Source: Salinicola socius
GTDB lineage: Bacteria > Pseudomonadota > Gammaproteobacteria > Pseudomonadales > Halomonadaceae
Direction of reading: 5' to 3'
Assembly: GCF_001937195.1 (NCBI RefSeq)
Contig: NZ_MSDO01000004.1
Coordinates: 156,686-220,685 of the forward strand
DNA length: 64,000 bases
Shown here: in pieces, positions 10,109-18,572 of the stretch
Layout: each line of letters starts with the position of its first letter
Numbering within the stretch: the stretch's first letter is position 1
Position numbers and translations under genes: made by a program
The notes under the pieces: generated by a model
What the model was told of the DNA's origin: nothing
Database searches by the model: none
Seen by the model: only the letters and a program-made list of their open reading frames with translations

Positions 10109-10199
10109 CAGTTTCATTCTCCCGCCCCGGCGAGTGCCTGCCGTCGCCGGGGCTGGACCTTCTGGCTAGAAGACTCAAACCGCTTCAAGGAGCATGACG

Positions 10200-10787
10200 A
10201 TGTTGAAAAAGACCGCACTCGCAACGCTGATCGCCGCCGCGTCGGCTCTGCCGCTGGCCCAGGCGCAGGCTGCCGATTACCAGATCGACAGCGAAGGACA
10301 GCACGCCTTTATCCAGTTCAAGATCAGCCACCTGGGGTATTCGTACATTCTGGGTAGCTTCAAGCAGTTCCAGGGCGATTTCAGCTACGATCCCGAGTCG
10401 CCGGATGACTCCAGCGTCGACGTGACCGTGGACGTGGACAGCCTGGACACGAATCATGCCGAGCGTGACAAGCACATCCAGAGCGGCGATTTCCTGAATG
10501 TGAGCGAGTTTCCGCAGGCCACGTTCAAGTCGACGAGTTTCGACGTCGATGACGAAGGCGACGAGGCCGAGATGACCGGCGACCTCACGATTCATGGTGT
10601 TACCAAGCCGGTGACGTTCGAGGTCGATCACATCGGCGGTGGCGAAGATCCTTGGGGCGGTTATCGTCAAGGCTTCGAGGCTTCCACCACGCTGGATCTG
10701 GCGGACTTCGATATCGACATGAGCGATTTCCCGGAACCGATGCACAGCGTCGAGCTGTATATCGTGCTCGAGGGCGTTCGTCAGTAA
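10200..10787 (+). CDS. yceI: YceI family periplasmic lipocalin-like protein
   Basis: The 195-residue protein has a Sec signal peptide (MLKKTALATLIAAASALPLA, likely cut after AQA) and a YceI beta-barrel domain opening YQIDSEGQHAFIQFKISH. The family binds long isoprenoids such as quinone-type lipids. That and the upstream cytochrome b561 suggest a joint envelope electron-transfer or quinone-handling role, which is inference. AAGGAG at 10187-10192 is well placed for ATG 10200 and too close for the in-frame ATG at 10194. Confidence 0.92.
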   Translation: MLKKTALATLIAAASALPLAQAQAADYQIDSEGQHAFIQFKISHLGYSYILGSFKQFQGDFSYDPESPDDSSVDVTVDVDSLDTNHAERDKHIQSGDFLNVSEFPQATFKSTSFDVDDEGDEAEMTGDLTIHGVTKPVTFEVDHIGGGEDPWGGYRQGFEASTTLDLADFDIDMSDFPEPMHSVELYIVLEGVRQ

Positions 10788-10876
10788 GAGGGTTCGCGCT
10801 GGAGCCAGCGTTAGCCGCGCTAGTCATGAAAGGTGGCTATGCAAGGCGGTCGCGAAAAGCCGCCTTCAAAATAGGA

Positions 10877-10900
10877 GATCCCGGCCCTGGTGCCGGGATC
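10877..10900. terminator. Hairpin between convergent yceI and the FAD oxidoreductase gene
   Basis: GATCCCGGC and GCCGGGATC form a perfect 9-bp stem with a 6-nt loop. The plus side is followed by TTGCGTTTG, a weak U-rich tail. It is placed to end transcripts from both sides. Confidence 0.65.
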
Positions 10901-10969
10901 TTGCGTTTGCGCCGGTCTGCTTGGTCATGGCTGGCGACTCGACATTCCGGCTCGGAACGGCGCCGGCGG

Positions 10970-12112
10970 TCAAGCGTTGCCGAGATAGTGCGCCACTTCG
11001 CGGCGGTCGCGGCGATGCTTCCAGCGCCGTACCCAACGACCGCGGCACCACAACGAGCCGCGCCATGCGATGTCACGAAGATCGCCCAGATTGAGCGCCT
11101 TCCAGCGCTCGAACTGATCGTAGCGCAGGGTCCGCGATTCCCCGCTGAGCGTCTGATCCAATGCTTCCAGCAGCAGGGCGGCTCGCTCGCGGGTCGTCGG
11201 CGGGTGAGCAAGATCCGCCAGCAGTCCACGTGCCAGGAACAGTCGCGGATCCTCGCGACTGCGCAAGGCGGGTCCGACGGCGATGCGGCCATTCCCGTCG
11301 GTCTCGAGGCCGAACGGCGTCAGTCCCGGCGAGGGCCGTAGATGTTCGGTAACGAGCAGCAGATCGGCGTCGACCCCGCTGCCATCGTCCAGAATCAGCT
11401 GGTTGCGATCGTAGCGGGTTGCCGTTGCGACCAGCTCCAGCCGCAACCCTCTACGATGTAGCCGCTGCAATAGCCAGCGATTGGCGCGCTGACAGGCGCC
11501 GGGCAGCGGGCGGCGATCATTGCCGACCAGAGTCACCGTCAGCCGGCGGCCATAGCGCTCGCCCAGCGCCAGCAGGTTGGCGGCGAGCTCGACGGCGGTG
11601 GGTCCATTGCCGATGACGGCGATACTGGGCAGGTCGCCTGTGGCGCCGGCAAGCTGAGTCTCCAGTCGCTGACGTAGTATCCAGAGATCGTCGGCGGAGG
11701 CGGTGAAGACGCCCTTGGCCGTGTAGAAGCCGGGGATCGCATGCTCGTCGACCACGGGCGGTAGATCGAGCGACAGCCAGTCGTAGTCGAGTTGCCTGCC
11801 GTCCTCGAGGGTGATTCGACGCTGCTGGCGGTCGACCTGCACCACCTCGGCGGCAACATGCTCGCCACCGTGGGCAACGATACGGTCTGCGGGGAGACGG
11901 ACATCATCGAGCTGCCATTCGCCACCCAGCATGCCGCCGAGCCAGTCGGCGAACGCGAAGTCCTGCCGCGTCACCAGCGTCACCCGGGCGCCTCGCTGCA
12001 CGAGACGCTCGGCGTGGGCGGCGACGTGAAGATGGGAATCGCCGTTGCCGACGAGTATCAGATGCTGGCCTACGGGCCGGTTGTCAAGGTGGCTCGGCTG
12101 GGTATTCGTCAT
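10970..12112 (-). CDS. FAD-dependent pyridine nucleotide oxidoreductase (NDH-2/SelD-N-like)
   Basis: The 380-residue protein has two Rossmann dinucleotide folds: LILVGNGDSHLHV near the N-terminus (FAD) and IAVIGNGPTAVELA at about residues 163-176 (NAD(P)H). This is the layout of type II NADH dehydrogenases and of the oxidoreductase domain often fused to selenophosphate synthase. The first motif departs from GxGxxG (GNGDSH), as is common in the SelD-linked group. The basic C-terminus may associate with the membrane. No selD or selA lies nearby. Substrate and physiological acceptor are unknown. Confidence 0.7.
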   Translation of the reverse strand: MTNTQPSHLDNRPVGQHLILVGNGDSHLHVAAHAERLVQRGARVTLVTRQDFAFADWLGGMLGGEWQLDDVRLPADRIVAHGGEHVAAEVVQVDRQQRRITLEDGRQLDYDWLSLDLPPVVDEHAIPGFYTAKGVFTASADDLWILRQRLETQLAGATGDLPSIAVIGNGPTAVELAANLLALGERYGRRLTVTLVGNDRRPLPGACQRANRWLLQRLHRRGLRLELVATATRYDRNQLILDDGSGVDADLLLVTEHLRPSPGLTPFGLETDGNGRIAVGPALRSREDPRLFLARGLLADLAHPPTTRERAALLLEALDQTLSGESRTLRYDQFERWKALNLGDLRDIAWRGSLWCRGRWVRRWKHRRDRREVAHYLGNA

Positions 12113-12161
12113 GCCTCGATCCGGGCGGGGAGTCGGACTTCAGTCTAGCATGTGCTGAGAG

Positions 12162-12219
12162 CGAGGCTCGAAGAGGTCGTTTTTCATCCGTGGTGTCCTG
12201 TGCCCGACTTCGAGCCTCG
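12162..12219. repeat. Long inverted repeat in the divergent promoter region
   Basis: CGAGGCTCGAAG at 12162-12173 is repeated inverted as CTTCGAGCCTCG at 12208-12219, 34 bases apart. It lies between the minus-strand FAD oxidoreductase gene and the plus-strand dkgB-like gene. It may be an operator pair or an RNA hairpin in the dkgB leader. No U-run follows. Confidence 0.6.
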
Positions 12220-12250
12220 GCTGATCGTTGAACTCTAGGAGAGCGCATTG

Positions 12251-13063
12251 ATGACACGCCATATTCTGCCGCAGCCCGGTCTGGGTACGTATCGCCTCAA
12301 GGAGCGGGCGGTGATCGACTCGGTAACGTCCGCCCTCGAACTCGGCTATCGCCATCTCGACAGCGCCCAGATGTACGAGAACGAAGTCGCGGTGGGCAAG
12401 GCCATTCGCCACAGCGGTATCGCGCGTGACGAGCTGTTCGTGACCACCAAGATCTGGTGGGACAAGCTCGAACCGAAGCCATTGACCGCCGCCATCGAAC
12501 AGAGTCTGGAGAACTTCGGACTCGAGCAACTGGACCTGGTGCTGATTCACTGGCCATCACCCAAGGGCGAGGTACCGATGGCCGACACCATCGCCGCGCT
12601 GGATGCCGCACGCGCTCGCGGTCTCACCCGGCATATCGGCGTTTCCAACTTCACCATCGCCCAGATCGACGAGGCCCTCGGCTTGCCGGGCGGCGAGAAC
12701 ATCGTCACCAACCAGATCGAGGTGCACCCGTTCCTCGCCAACCGCAAGCTGGTCGAACACTGTCAGGCCAAGGGGCTCGATGTCACCGCCTACATGCCGC
12801 TGGCGGTGGGCAAGGTGATGGATGACCCGGTGCTCAAGCGCATCGCTGACGCCCATGATGCCTCGGCTGCGCAGATCGCACTGGCCTGGATCGCGGCACG
12901 CGATATCATCGTGATTCCCTCCTCGACCAAGCCGGCCAACCAGAAATCGAACCTGGAGGCGATGGACATTCGTCTTGGCGCCGACGAGATCGAGCAGATC
13001 GATCGTCTCGATCGTGGTGACCGCCAGGCCAACCCGTCATTCGCTCCCCGATGGGATGAGTAG
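12251..13063 (+). CDS. dkgB: Aldo/keto reductase, 2,5-diketo-D-gluconate reductase B-like
   Basis: The 270-residue TIM-barrel reductase has the AKR tetrad in order: Asp and Tyr in HLDSAQMYENE, Lys in VTTKIWWDKL and His in LIHWPSPKGE. GVSNFT and the C-terminal NADPH-binding IPSSTKPANQKSN are also present. E. coli DkgB is 267 residues and shares the short N-terminus. It probably reduces small aldehydes such as methylglyoxal besides diketogluconate. AGGAG lies just upstream of ATG 12251. A TTG directly before it is not needed. Confidence 0.85.
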   Translation: MTRHILPQPGLGTYRLKERAVIDSVTSALELGYRHLDSAQMYENEVAVGKAIRHSGIARDELFVTTKIWWDKLEPKPLTAAIEQSLENFGLEQLDLVLIHWPSPKGEVPMADTIAALDAARARGLTRHIGVSNFTIAQIDEALGLPGGENIVTNQIEVHPFLANRKLVEHCQAKGLDVTAYMPLAVGKVMDDPVLKRIADAHDASAAQIALAWIAARDIIVIPSSTKPANQKSNLEAMDIRLGADEIEQIDRLDRGDRQANPSFAPRWDE

Positions 13064-13124
13064 TGGCTGAATTTTTGTCGTAATCGCGGGTCTCAGGAAC
13101 GTTACCGTTTCAAGAGGAATAGCG

Positions 13125-13595
13125 ATGCTTACGCGGACGGTGGGAAGACGGATGGCGTCTTGCCTGTGTGTTGGTTTGCTGGCCGGCGGTCTGGCGTTGC
13201 CGGTGTGGGCCCAGGATGCGGCGGCGGAGCAGGATTCGATGTCGGCGGGGAGTTCGGGGTTGAACGTCAAGCAGGACAGCGACGAGCCTCAGGCGCCTGC
13301 CAACGCGTCCCAGGTCGATCATGAGTCGATCGAGAAATCCGGCGGCGTAGGGCGTGAGAATGCCGGGTTCACCGACGGCGGCGCACAGACCCCGGTCGAT
13401 CAGCGGCCCAATGCCTTGAGCTTCGAGCAACTGGATGTGGATGGCGATGGCGTCATCGATCAGGACGAAGCGGTCAGCGCCAGGCAGCGGACGATGTTCG
13501 AGCAGCTCAGCACGCCAGGAAGCGAGGGAAAGCCCAGTGGCGTGACACGGGAAAGCTTCGAGCAGGCAATGGGGTCGGACACGTTGTCGGAGTGA
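13125..13595 (+). CDS. Exported EF-hand calcium-binding protein
   Basis: The 156-residue protein has a signal peptide (hydrophobic CLCVGLLAGGLALPVWAQ, cut near AQ-D) and a disordered acidic region. One canonical 12-residue EF-hand loop follows at residues 104-115 (DVDGDGVIDQDE, all liganding positions filled). A second half-hand may exist near residues 130-150 (SGVTRESFEQAM) but lacks the loop acids. It lies 106 bp upstream of the PhoPQ-like two-component genes, in the same direction. A link between periplasmic divalent-cation binding and that sensor is plausible but unproven. Confidence 0.8.
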   Translation: MLTRTVGRRMASCLCVGLLAGGLALPVWAQDAAAEQDSMSAGSSGLNVKQDSDEPQAPANASQVDHESIEKSGGVGRENAGFTDGGAQTPVDQRPNALSFEQLDVDGDGVIDQDEAVSARQRTMFEQLSTPGSEGKPSGVTRESFEQAMGSDTLSE

Positions 13596-13638
13596 GCCCT
13601 GGCGTGTCACTCCGCTGGGCTGGGTGCCCTCGCGTGGT

Positions 13639-13680
13639 CATTCAGCCGGCATTCAGATTGTCGATATAGGATGCTGAATG
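13639..13680 (+). promoter_or_regulatory. Direct repeat operator and promoter of the PhoPQ-like operon
   Basis: CATTCAG occurs at 13639-13645 and 13650-13656, an 11-bp step typical of OmpR-family dimer sites. An inverted copy (CTGAATG) lies at 13674-13680. A TATAGG-like -10 at about 13665 sits one turn after the repeats. Autoregulation by the response regulator is inferred. This placement also argues for the ATG at 13702 rather than 13678 as the gene start. Confidence 0.5.
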
Positions 13681-13701
13681 CGTTTGTCAGCGAGTCGAAT
13701 C

Positions 13702-14376
13702 ATGAAACTGTTGCTGGTCGAGGATGACGAGCTGCTCGGCGACAGTCTGGCCGAGCGGCTGGACGAAGAGGGCTATCGGGTGGACGTCGCGACGCAGTGC
13801 CGTGATGCCGAAGCCTTGATCGCGAGCGAGGACTACGCCGCCATCCTCCTCGATCTCGGACTGCCGGACGGATCGGGTCTGGGCATACTGGAGCGCTGCC
13901 GGGATGCGGGAAATCTCGTTCCGGTGCTGGCGCTGACGGCCCGCGACAGTTGGGAGGACAAGGTCAAGGGGCTGCAGGGCGGCGCCGACGACTACGTCAC
14001 CAAGCCTTTTCACGAGGCGGAGCTGTTGGCCCGCTTGCAAGCCTTGATTCGCCGCTCCCACGGGCAGGCCAAGGCGCTGCTGACACTGGACGACCTGCAA
14101 CTGGACGAAGCGCTCAAGCGCTGTCGCATCGGCGAGTCGGACTGGCAGACGCTGACGGCTACCGAGTATCGGTTACTGCGTTTCATGATGCACAACCCCG
14201 ATCGTGTCCACTCCAAGCAACGGCTACTGGACCAGCTCTATACGCTGTCCCAGGACATATCCACACCCAATATGATCGAGGTCTACGTCGCGCGTCTGCG
14301 TCAACGCTTCGGGCGCTCTCGCATCGAAACCCGCAGGGGTGAAGGTTACGTGCTCCATGCCGTTCGCCAGTCGTAG
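13702..14376 (+). CDS. OmpR-family response regulator, PhoP-like
   Basis: The 224-residue protein has a receiver domain with acidic pocket EDD (residues 7-9), phospho-acceptor Asp51 in LLDLGLPDGSG and Lys in YVTKPFH. A winged-helix DNA-binding domain follows (MIEVYVARLRQRF, ETRRGEGYVL). LTARDSWEDKV and the LDQLYTLSQD stretch resemble PhoP more than CopR or CusR. ATG 13702 is preferred because an upstream in-frame ATG (13678) falls in the promoter. It overlaps the sensor kinase start by 20 bases and precedes copA/copB, so copper or divalent-cation response is possible. Confidence 0.85.
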   Translation: MKLLLVEDDELLGDSLAERLDEEGYRVDVATQCRDAEALIASEDYAAILLDLGLPDGSGLGILERCRDAGNLVPVLALTARDSWEDKVKGLQGGADDYVTKPFHEAELLARLQALIRRSHGQAKALLTLDDLQLDEALKRCRIGESDWQTLTATEYRLLRFMMHNPDRVHSKQRLLDQLYTLSQDISTPNMIEVYVARLRQRFGRSRIETRRGEGYVLHAVRQS

Positions 14377-15670
14377 CCTGCGGATACGGTTGCTGAGCCG
14401 GCTGGCGCTGGTCGCGGTCTTCATCATGGGAGTGACCTGGTTCCTTCATGGCATGTTGCTGACGAACTTGGCCCGAGACTTTCTGGCCGGCCGTCTGCAG
14501 CAGGAAGCCGAGTACATCATTTCCCGCCTGGCGCTGGGCGACATGCCGCTGGCACCGGTCGAGCGGGACGTGTGGCCCGACACTTCCGTTTTTCACCATG
14601 TCTATCTGGTACGTCGCGGGGGGCAGGTGTTCGTCTCGCCTTCCGAGGGGGTCCGTGAACTGGAGAGCTTCCTGAAGGGGCCGGACCGCCAGGTTCTGGA
14701 TATCGAGTGGCAGGGACACCCTTTCCTGGCTTGGCGCGAGCAGGCGGAAATCCGAGACGAAATGGTCACCGTGCTGGTCGGGGAGGACTTCGCTCAGGTC
14801 GACCGAGGGCTTGCACGTCTGCATCTTTGGATCGGCGCCACGGCGGCATTGATCTCGCTGCTGTTGCTGCTGCTGAGCTGGGTCGTCGTACAGCGTGCGC
14901 TTCGGCCGCTGGCTGGGCTCAAGCGCCAGCTCTGGGCCCTGCGCCGGGGCGAGCGCGATTGCCTCGATGTCTCCACGGTCTCCGAGCTGGAGGATGTCGT
15001 CGCCCAGATCAACGAGTTCGTCGATGAGCAGCGCTTTCGTCAGCTACGTTCCCGGCAATCGCTGGCCAACCTGTCGCATGCCATCAAGACGCCGCTGGCC
15101 GCCATCATTCAGGCGCTGGGCCAGCGTAAACCACTGACCGACAAGCGTCGCGAGCAGATTCTGCATCGTCTTTACGTCATCGACGAGAAGCTGACCGAAG
15201 CGCTGCGGCGCTCGCGTATCGCGGGCCAGGCTACCGGGCAGCGCCGTCTGAGCGAGGATGATGTCGATACGATGCTGGGCATGATGGCAACGCTCTATCC
15301 CGACATCGACTATCGCTTCCTGCCGGATCGATTGGCGCTGACCCGACTCCCGCTCGAGCGTCACGATGCGATGGAAGTGCTGGGGATCGTGCTCGACAAC
15401 GGCGGCAAGTGGGCCGCGCGTTCGGTGACGGTCGACTGTGTCTCGGCCTATCGGCTCGTCGTCGAGGACGATGGACCGGGGGTACCGGAAGGGCAGCGAC
15501 ACCGGCTGGGAGAGCGAGGCTGGCGTCTCGACGAACAGCGCCCCGGGCACGGTCTGGGGCTATCCATCCTGCGTCAACTGGTCGAACGCTATCGCGGCGA
15601 TGTGCACTTCGGGCAAGCGAGCGGCGGCGGGCTAAGGATCGAGCTGATCCTGCCGTCGGGCGATTCGTGA
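14357..15670 (+). CDS. Sensor histidine kinase, PhoQ-like
   Basis: The 437-residue kinase has a membrane segment at about 15-34, a periplasmic sensor of about 120 residues, and a second segment at about 158-178. A HAMP linker follows, then a dimerisation box with phospho-His241 (NLSHAIKTPL). The ATPase domain has the N-box VLDNGGKWAA and GPGVPEG and GHGLGLSI G-boxes. The SHAIKTPL and LDNxxKWA forms are those of PhoQ. The periplasmic part lacks an obvious dense acidic patch, so Mg2+ sensing as in PhoQ is uncertain. copA follows 71 bp downstream. Confidence 0.85.
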   Translation: MPFASRSLRIRLLSRLALVAVFIMGVTWFLHGMLLTNLARDFLAGRLQQEAEYIISRLALGDMPLAPVERDVWPDTSVFHHVYLVRRGGQVFVSPSEGVRELESFLKGPDRQVLDIEWQGHPFLAWREQAEIRDEMVTVLVGEDFAQVDRGLARLHLWIGATAALISLLLLLLSWVVVQRALRPLAGLKRQLWALRRGERDCLDVSTVSELEDVVAQINEFVDEQRFRQLRSRQSLANLSHAIKTPLAAIIQALGQRKPLTDKRREQILHRLYVIDEKLTEALRRSRIAGQATGQRRLSEDDVDTMLGMMATLYPDIDYRFLPDRLALTRLPLERHDAMEVLGIVLDNGGKWAARSVTVDCVSAYRLVVEDDGPGVPEGQRHRLGERGWRLDEQRPGHGLGLSILRQLVERYRGDVHFGQASGGGLRIELILPSGDS

Positions 15671-15741
15671 CCGTTTCTCAGCTTGGTGTCAGCTTCGGGG
15701 GTTAAGGTCTGCGACTACCGCTGTATGTCGGAGAGCCTGAA

Positions 15742-17637
15742 ATGAATGAATTCTGTCCTCGGCGTCGAACGCTGATACGCGCGCTGGGTGCACTCGGCGT
15801 GCTGGGCGGCTGGAATGCCTTGATGCCGCCGGCCGCCTTCGCGGCAGCGGGGAGCCGCTCGGCAACCCCCGGCCACATCGGGCGTCTGCAGAAAGGCCCT
15901 CCCCGAAACGTGACCTTCGATGCACACGTGCGTACCGATCGCTTCCATGTCGCCGGTCGTGGCGGCGCGGCGTACAGCGTCAACGACAGCGTGCCGTCGC
16001 CGCTCATCGAGTTGTGGGAAGGGCAAACCGCGCGTCTGCGCGTTCACAACCACCTGGATGTCCCCACGTCCCTGCACTGGCACGGCCTCCTGCTTCCCTT
16101 CACGATGGATGGCGTTCCCGGCGTCTCGTTCCCCGGTGTTTCTCCGGGCGAGACGTTCGAGGCCTATTTTCCGGTGCGCCAGAGCGGCACCTACTGGTAT
16201 CACAGCCATTCGGGCGTGCAGGAACAGAAAGGCCTGACGGGACCGCTCGTCGTGCATTCCGCCGAACCGGATCCACATCCGGTGGCGTGTGATTTCGTCG
16301 TCATGCTCAACGACTGGACCTTCGACGATCCTCATCGGATCATGACCAAGCTCAAGGCACAGAGCGATTACTACAACCTCGACGAGCGGACCGTCGGTGA
16401 TTTCTTCGAGGAAGTGGAGGCCAAGGGCTGGTCAGCGACGCTGCAGGAGCGCCGGATGTGGGGCGACATGCGCATGAGCCCGCGGGATATCGCCGATATC
16501 TCCGGGCTCACCTACGACTACCTGCTCAACGGTCACCATTCGGCCACGCCATGGGAAGGGCTCTTCGCGCCGGGGGAGCGGGTTCGGCTGCGGTTCATCA
16601 ACGCTTCCGCCATGACCTATTTCAACGTCCGGATTCCAGGGTTGGCCATGACAGTGGTGGCCGCCGACGGACAACCGGTCGAGCCGGTCGAGATCGACGA
16701 ATTCCAGATCGGCGTGGCCGAAACCTTCGACGTGATAGTGGCGCCGGAGGCCCGCCCCTACACGCTGATGTGCGAAAGCATGGATCGAACGGGATTCGCA
16801 CTCGGCAGCCTGACACCAAGTCTTGGCGAATTCGCGCCGGTGCCGTCGTTGCGCAAGCCGCCTCGTCGAACCATGGCCGACATGAGCATGGGAGCGATGG
16901 CCGGTATGGACACGGGTTCCATGGCTCGCATGAGCGGCACTCAGGGGGCGGACATGACGATGGGGGCGAGCGATATGGGCCAAATGCACGATGGTGGCAT
17001 GGTCGACCACAGGGTGCCTCATGGCGCGTGGGATGCCGGCATCGGCATGAAGGAAGGCGCCATGGACGATGACGCCATGCAAGGAGGCTCCATGGCGGCC
17101 CCGATGGGGCACCAAAGCCACGGCGAGCGGAGCCAGGGGATGATGCACGCGGCCATGCGCGACCGGCTCGACGAGCCCGGCCTAGGTCTCGAGAATGTCG
17201 ATCACCGTGTACTGCGCTACACACAGCTCAGACGCCCCGTGGCGATCGAGGATCAGCGGTCGCCGACCCGTACCGTGACCTTGCATCTTACCGGCAACAT
17301 GGAGCGCTACATGTGGTCGTTCGATGGCAAGGCCTACAGCGAATCCGGGCCTATCGACTTCCACTATGGCGAGCGATTGCGGTTGGTGTTGATCAACAAC
17401 ACCATGATGGAGCATCCGATCCACCTGCATGGCATGTTCATGGCACTCGAGAACGGACAAGGTGCACACCTGCCGCTCAAGCACACCATCAGCGTGCGAC
17501 CGGCGGCGCGGGTATCGCTGCTGGTGACCGCCGACGAGCCGGGACGCTGGGCCTTCCACTGCCACCTGCTTTACCACATGGAGATGGGCATGTTTCGGGT
17601 CGTTCGCGTCCTGGACAAGGAGCACGCGCATGAATAA
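15742..17637 (+). CDS. copA: Copper-resistance multicopper oxidase CopA/PcoA
   Basis: This periplasmic oxidase is thought to oxidise Cu(I) and sequester copper. The 631-residue protein has a Tat-type signal (RRRTLIRAL, then a hydrophobic stretch) and four copper-ligand motifs. These are HWHG at about 113-116, YWYHSHSG at about 152-159, HPIHLHG at about 558-564 and the type 1 site HCHLLYHMEMGM at about 607-618. Between them, about residues 378-475 form a Met/His-rich insert with many M-x-x-M pairs, typical of CopA copper-binding loops. The end overlaps copB by eight bases. Confidence 0.95.
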   Translation: MNEFCPRRRTLIRALGALGVLGGWNALMPPAAFAAAGSRSATPGHIGRLQKGPPRNVTFDAHVRTDRFHVAGRGGAAYSVNDSVPSPLIELWEGQTARLRVHNHLDVPTSLHWHGLLLPFTMDGVPGVSFPGVSPGETFEAYFPVRQSGTYWYHSHSGVQEQKGLTGPLVVHSAEPDPHPVACDFVVMLNDWTFDDPHRIMTKLKAQSDYYNLDERTVGDFFEEVEAKGWSATLQERRMWGDMRMSPRDIADISGLTYDYLLNGHHSATPWEGLFAPGERVRLRFINASAMTYFNVRIPGLAMTVVAADGQPVEPVEIDEFQIGVAETFDVIVAPEARPYTLMCESMDRTGFALGSLTPSLGEFAPVPSLRKPPRRTMADMSMGAMAGMDTGSMARMSGTQGADMTMGASDMGQMHDGGMVDHRVPHGAWDAGIGMKEGAMDDDAMQGGSMAAPMGHQSHGERSQGMMHAAMRDRLDEPGLGLENVDHRVLRYTQLRRPVAIEDQRSPTRTVTLHLTGNMERYMWSFDGKAYSESGPIDFHYGERLRLVLINNTMMEHPIHLHGMFMALENGQGAHLPLKHTISVRPAARVSLLVTADEPGRWAFHCHLLYHMEMGMFRVVRVLDKEHAHE

Positions 17638-18430
17638 CTCTCAATGCGCGCTCCAACCCCTATTGCTGGCCGCCATGATTTTGATGCCCGTCTCGGCGCA
17701 GGCGACCCCGCCCGGCAAGGCGTCTCTGGAGTCGGTCGTGCCGGCGGATCCCGACGCGCACAGCGGGGCGCCGGCCAGCTGGGCGCGGCCGGTTGTGGAC
17801 GATGCCAACTACGCCAACTTCACTCTGGATCGACTGGAGTATCGTGGCTACGACGGTGGCGAAGGCTATCTATGGGAGGCCGAAGGCTGGTACGGCAACG
17901 ATCGCGACAAGTTCTGGTGGAAGACCGAAGGGGAGGGTGACTGGCGCACCGGGCAGACGGAGAGTGCCGAATTCCAAGGCCTCTACGACCGCATGCTGGA
18001 CGATTTCTGGGATCTACAGGTGGGCTTGCGGCATGATGCCGACCCCCATCCCTCGCGCACCTACGGGGTTATTGGCCTTCAGGGGCTCGCGCCCTACGGC
18101 ATCGACACCGAGGCGTCGCTGTTCGTCAGCGAGCGCGGCGATACCAGCGCGCGGCTCGAGTTCGAGCATGAGTGGCTGCTCACGCAGCGGTGGATCCTTT
18201 CACCGCGCTTCGAGATCAACGCCTCCGCGGATCGTGTAGCCGATTACGAGCTCGGCAAGGGCATCACCAGCACCGAGGCCGGATTGCGTCTGAGCTATGA
18301 CGTGACCCGCCAATTCTCGCCCTATGTCGGGATGAGCTGGGAAAACGTCCATGGAGAAACGCGGGATATGCGGACGCGAGAAGAGGCTGACCGGCTCTCT
18401 CTGGTGGTCGGCCTGAGCGCTTGGTACTGA
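17630..18430 (+). CDS. copB: Copper-resistance outer-membrane protein CopB
   Basis: The 266-residue protein has a signal peptide ending in SAQA and the PcoB/CopB beta-barrel domain. LDRLEYRGYDGGEGYLWEAEGW, KFWWKTEGEGDW and repeated amphipathic strands are present, ending in a strand-like LSLVVGLSAWY. CopB partners CopA in copper resistance and is cotranscribed with it. The Met/His-rich N-terminal repeats seen in some CopB proteins are absent here. The last codons are duplicated directly after the stop. Confidence 0.93.
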   Translation: MNNSQCALQPLLLAAMILMPVSAQATPPGKASLESVVPADPDAHSGAPASWARPVVDDANYANFTLDRLEYRGYDGGEGYLWEAEGWYGNDRDKFWWKTEGEGDWRTGQTESAEFQGLYDRMLDDFWDLQVGLRHDADPHPSRTYGVIGLQGLAPYGIDTEASLFVSERGDTSARLEFEHEWLLTQRWILSPRFEINASADRVADYELGKGITSTEAGLRLSYDVTRQFSPYVGMSWENVHGETRDMRTREEADRLSLVVGLSAWY

Positions 18431-18446
18431 GTGCTTGGTACTGAGT
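18419..18446 (+). repeat. Tandem duplication of the copB 3' end
   Basis: GCTTGGTACTGAGT occurs at 18419-18432 and again at 18433-18446. The first copy includes the last copB codons and TGA stop. A second imperfect pair (GGCGTGGGCTTTCAAG, then GGCGTGGGCCTTCAG) follows within 40 bases. Confidence 0.9.
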
Positions 18447-18506
18447 GCTTAAAGGCGTGGGCTTTCAAGGGCGTGGGCCTTCAGCGCCAGGAGTCGCCGA
18501 TGGCAA

Positions 18507-18530
18507 GACACCCAGCCGTGGCTGGGTGTC
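18507..18530. terminator. Hairpin between convergent copB and phhC
   Basis: GACACCCAGC and GCTGGGTGTC form a perfect 10-bp stem with a CGTG loop. The U-tract is weak on both sides (TCGGG in plus, TTGCC in minus). Its position between convergent genes supports a shared terminator. Confidence 0.7.
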
Positions 18531-18572
18531 TCGGGTCCGACCGGAGGACGTTCGGCCGACCTCCGCTCGGGT

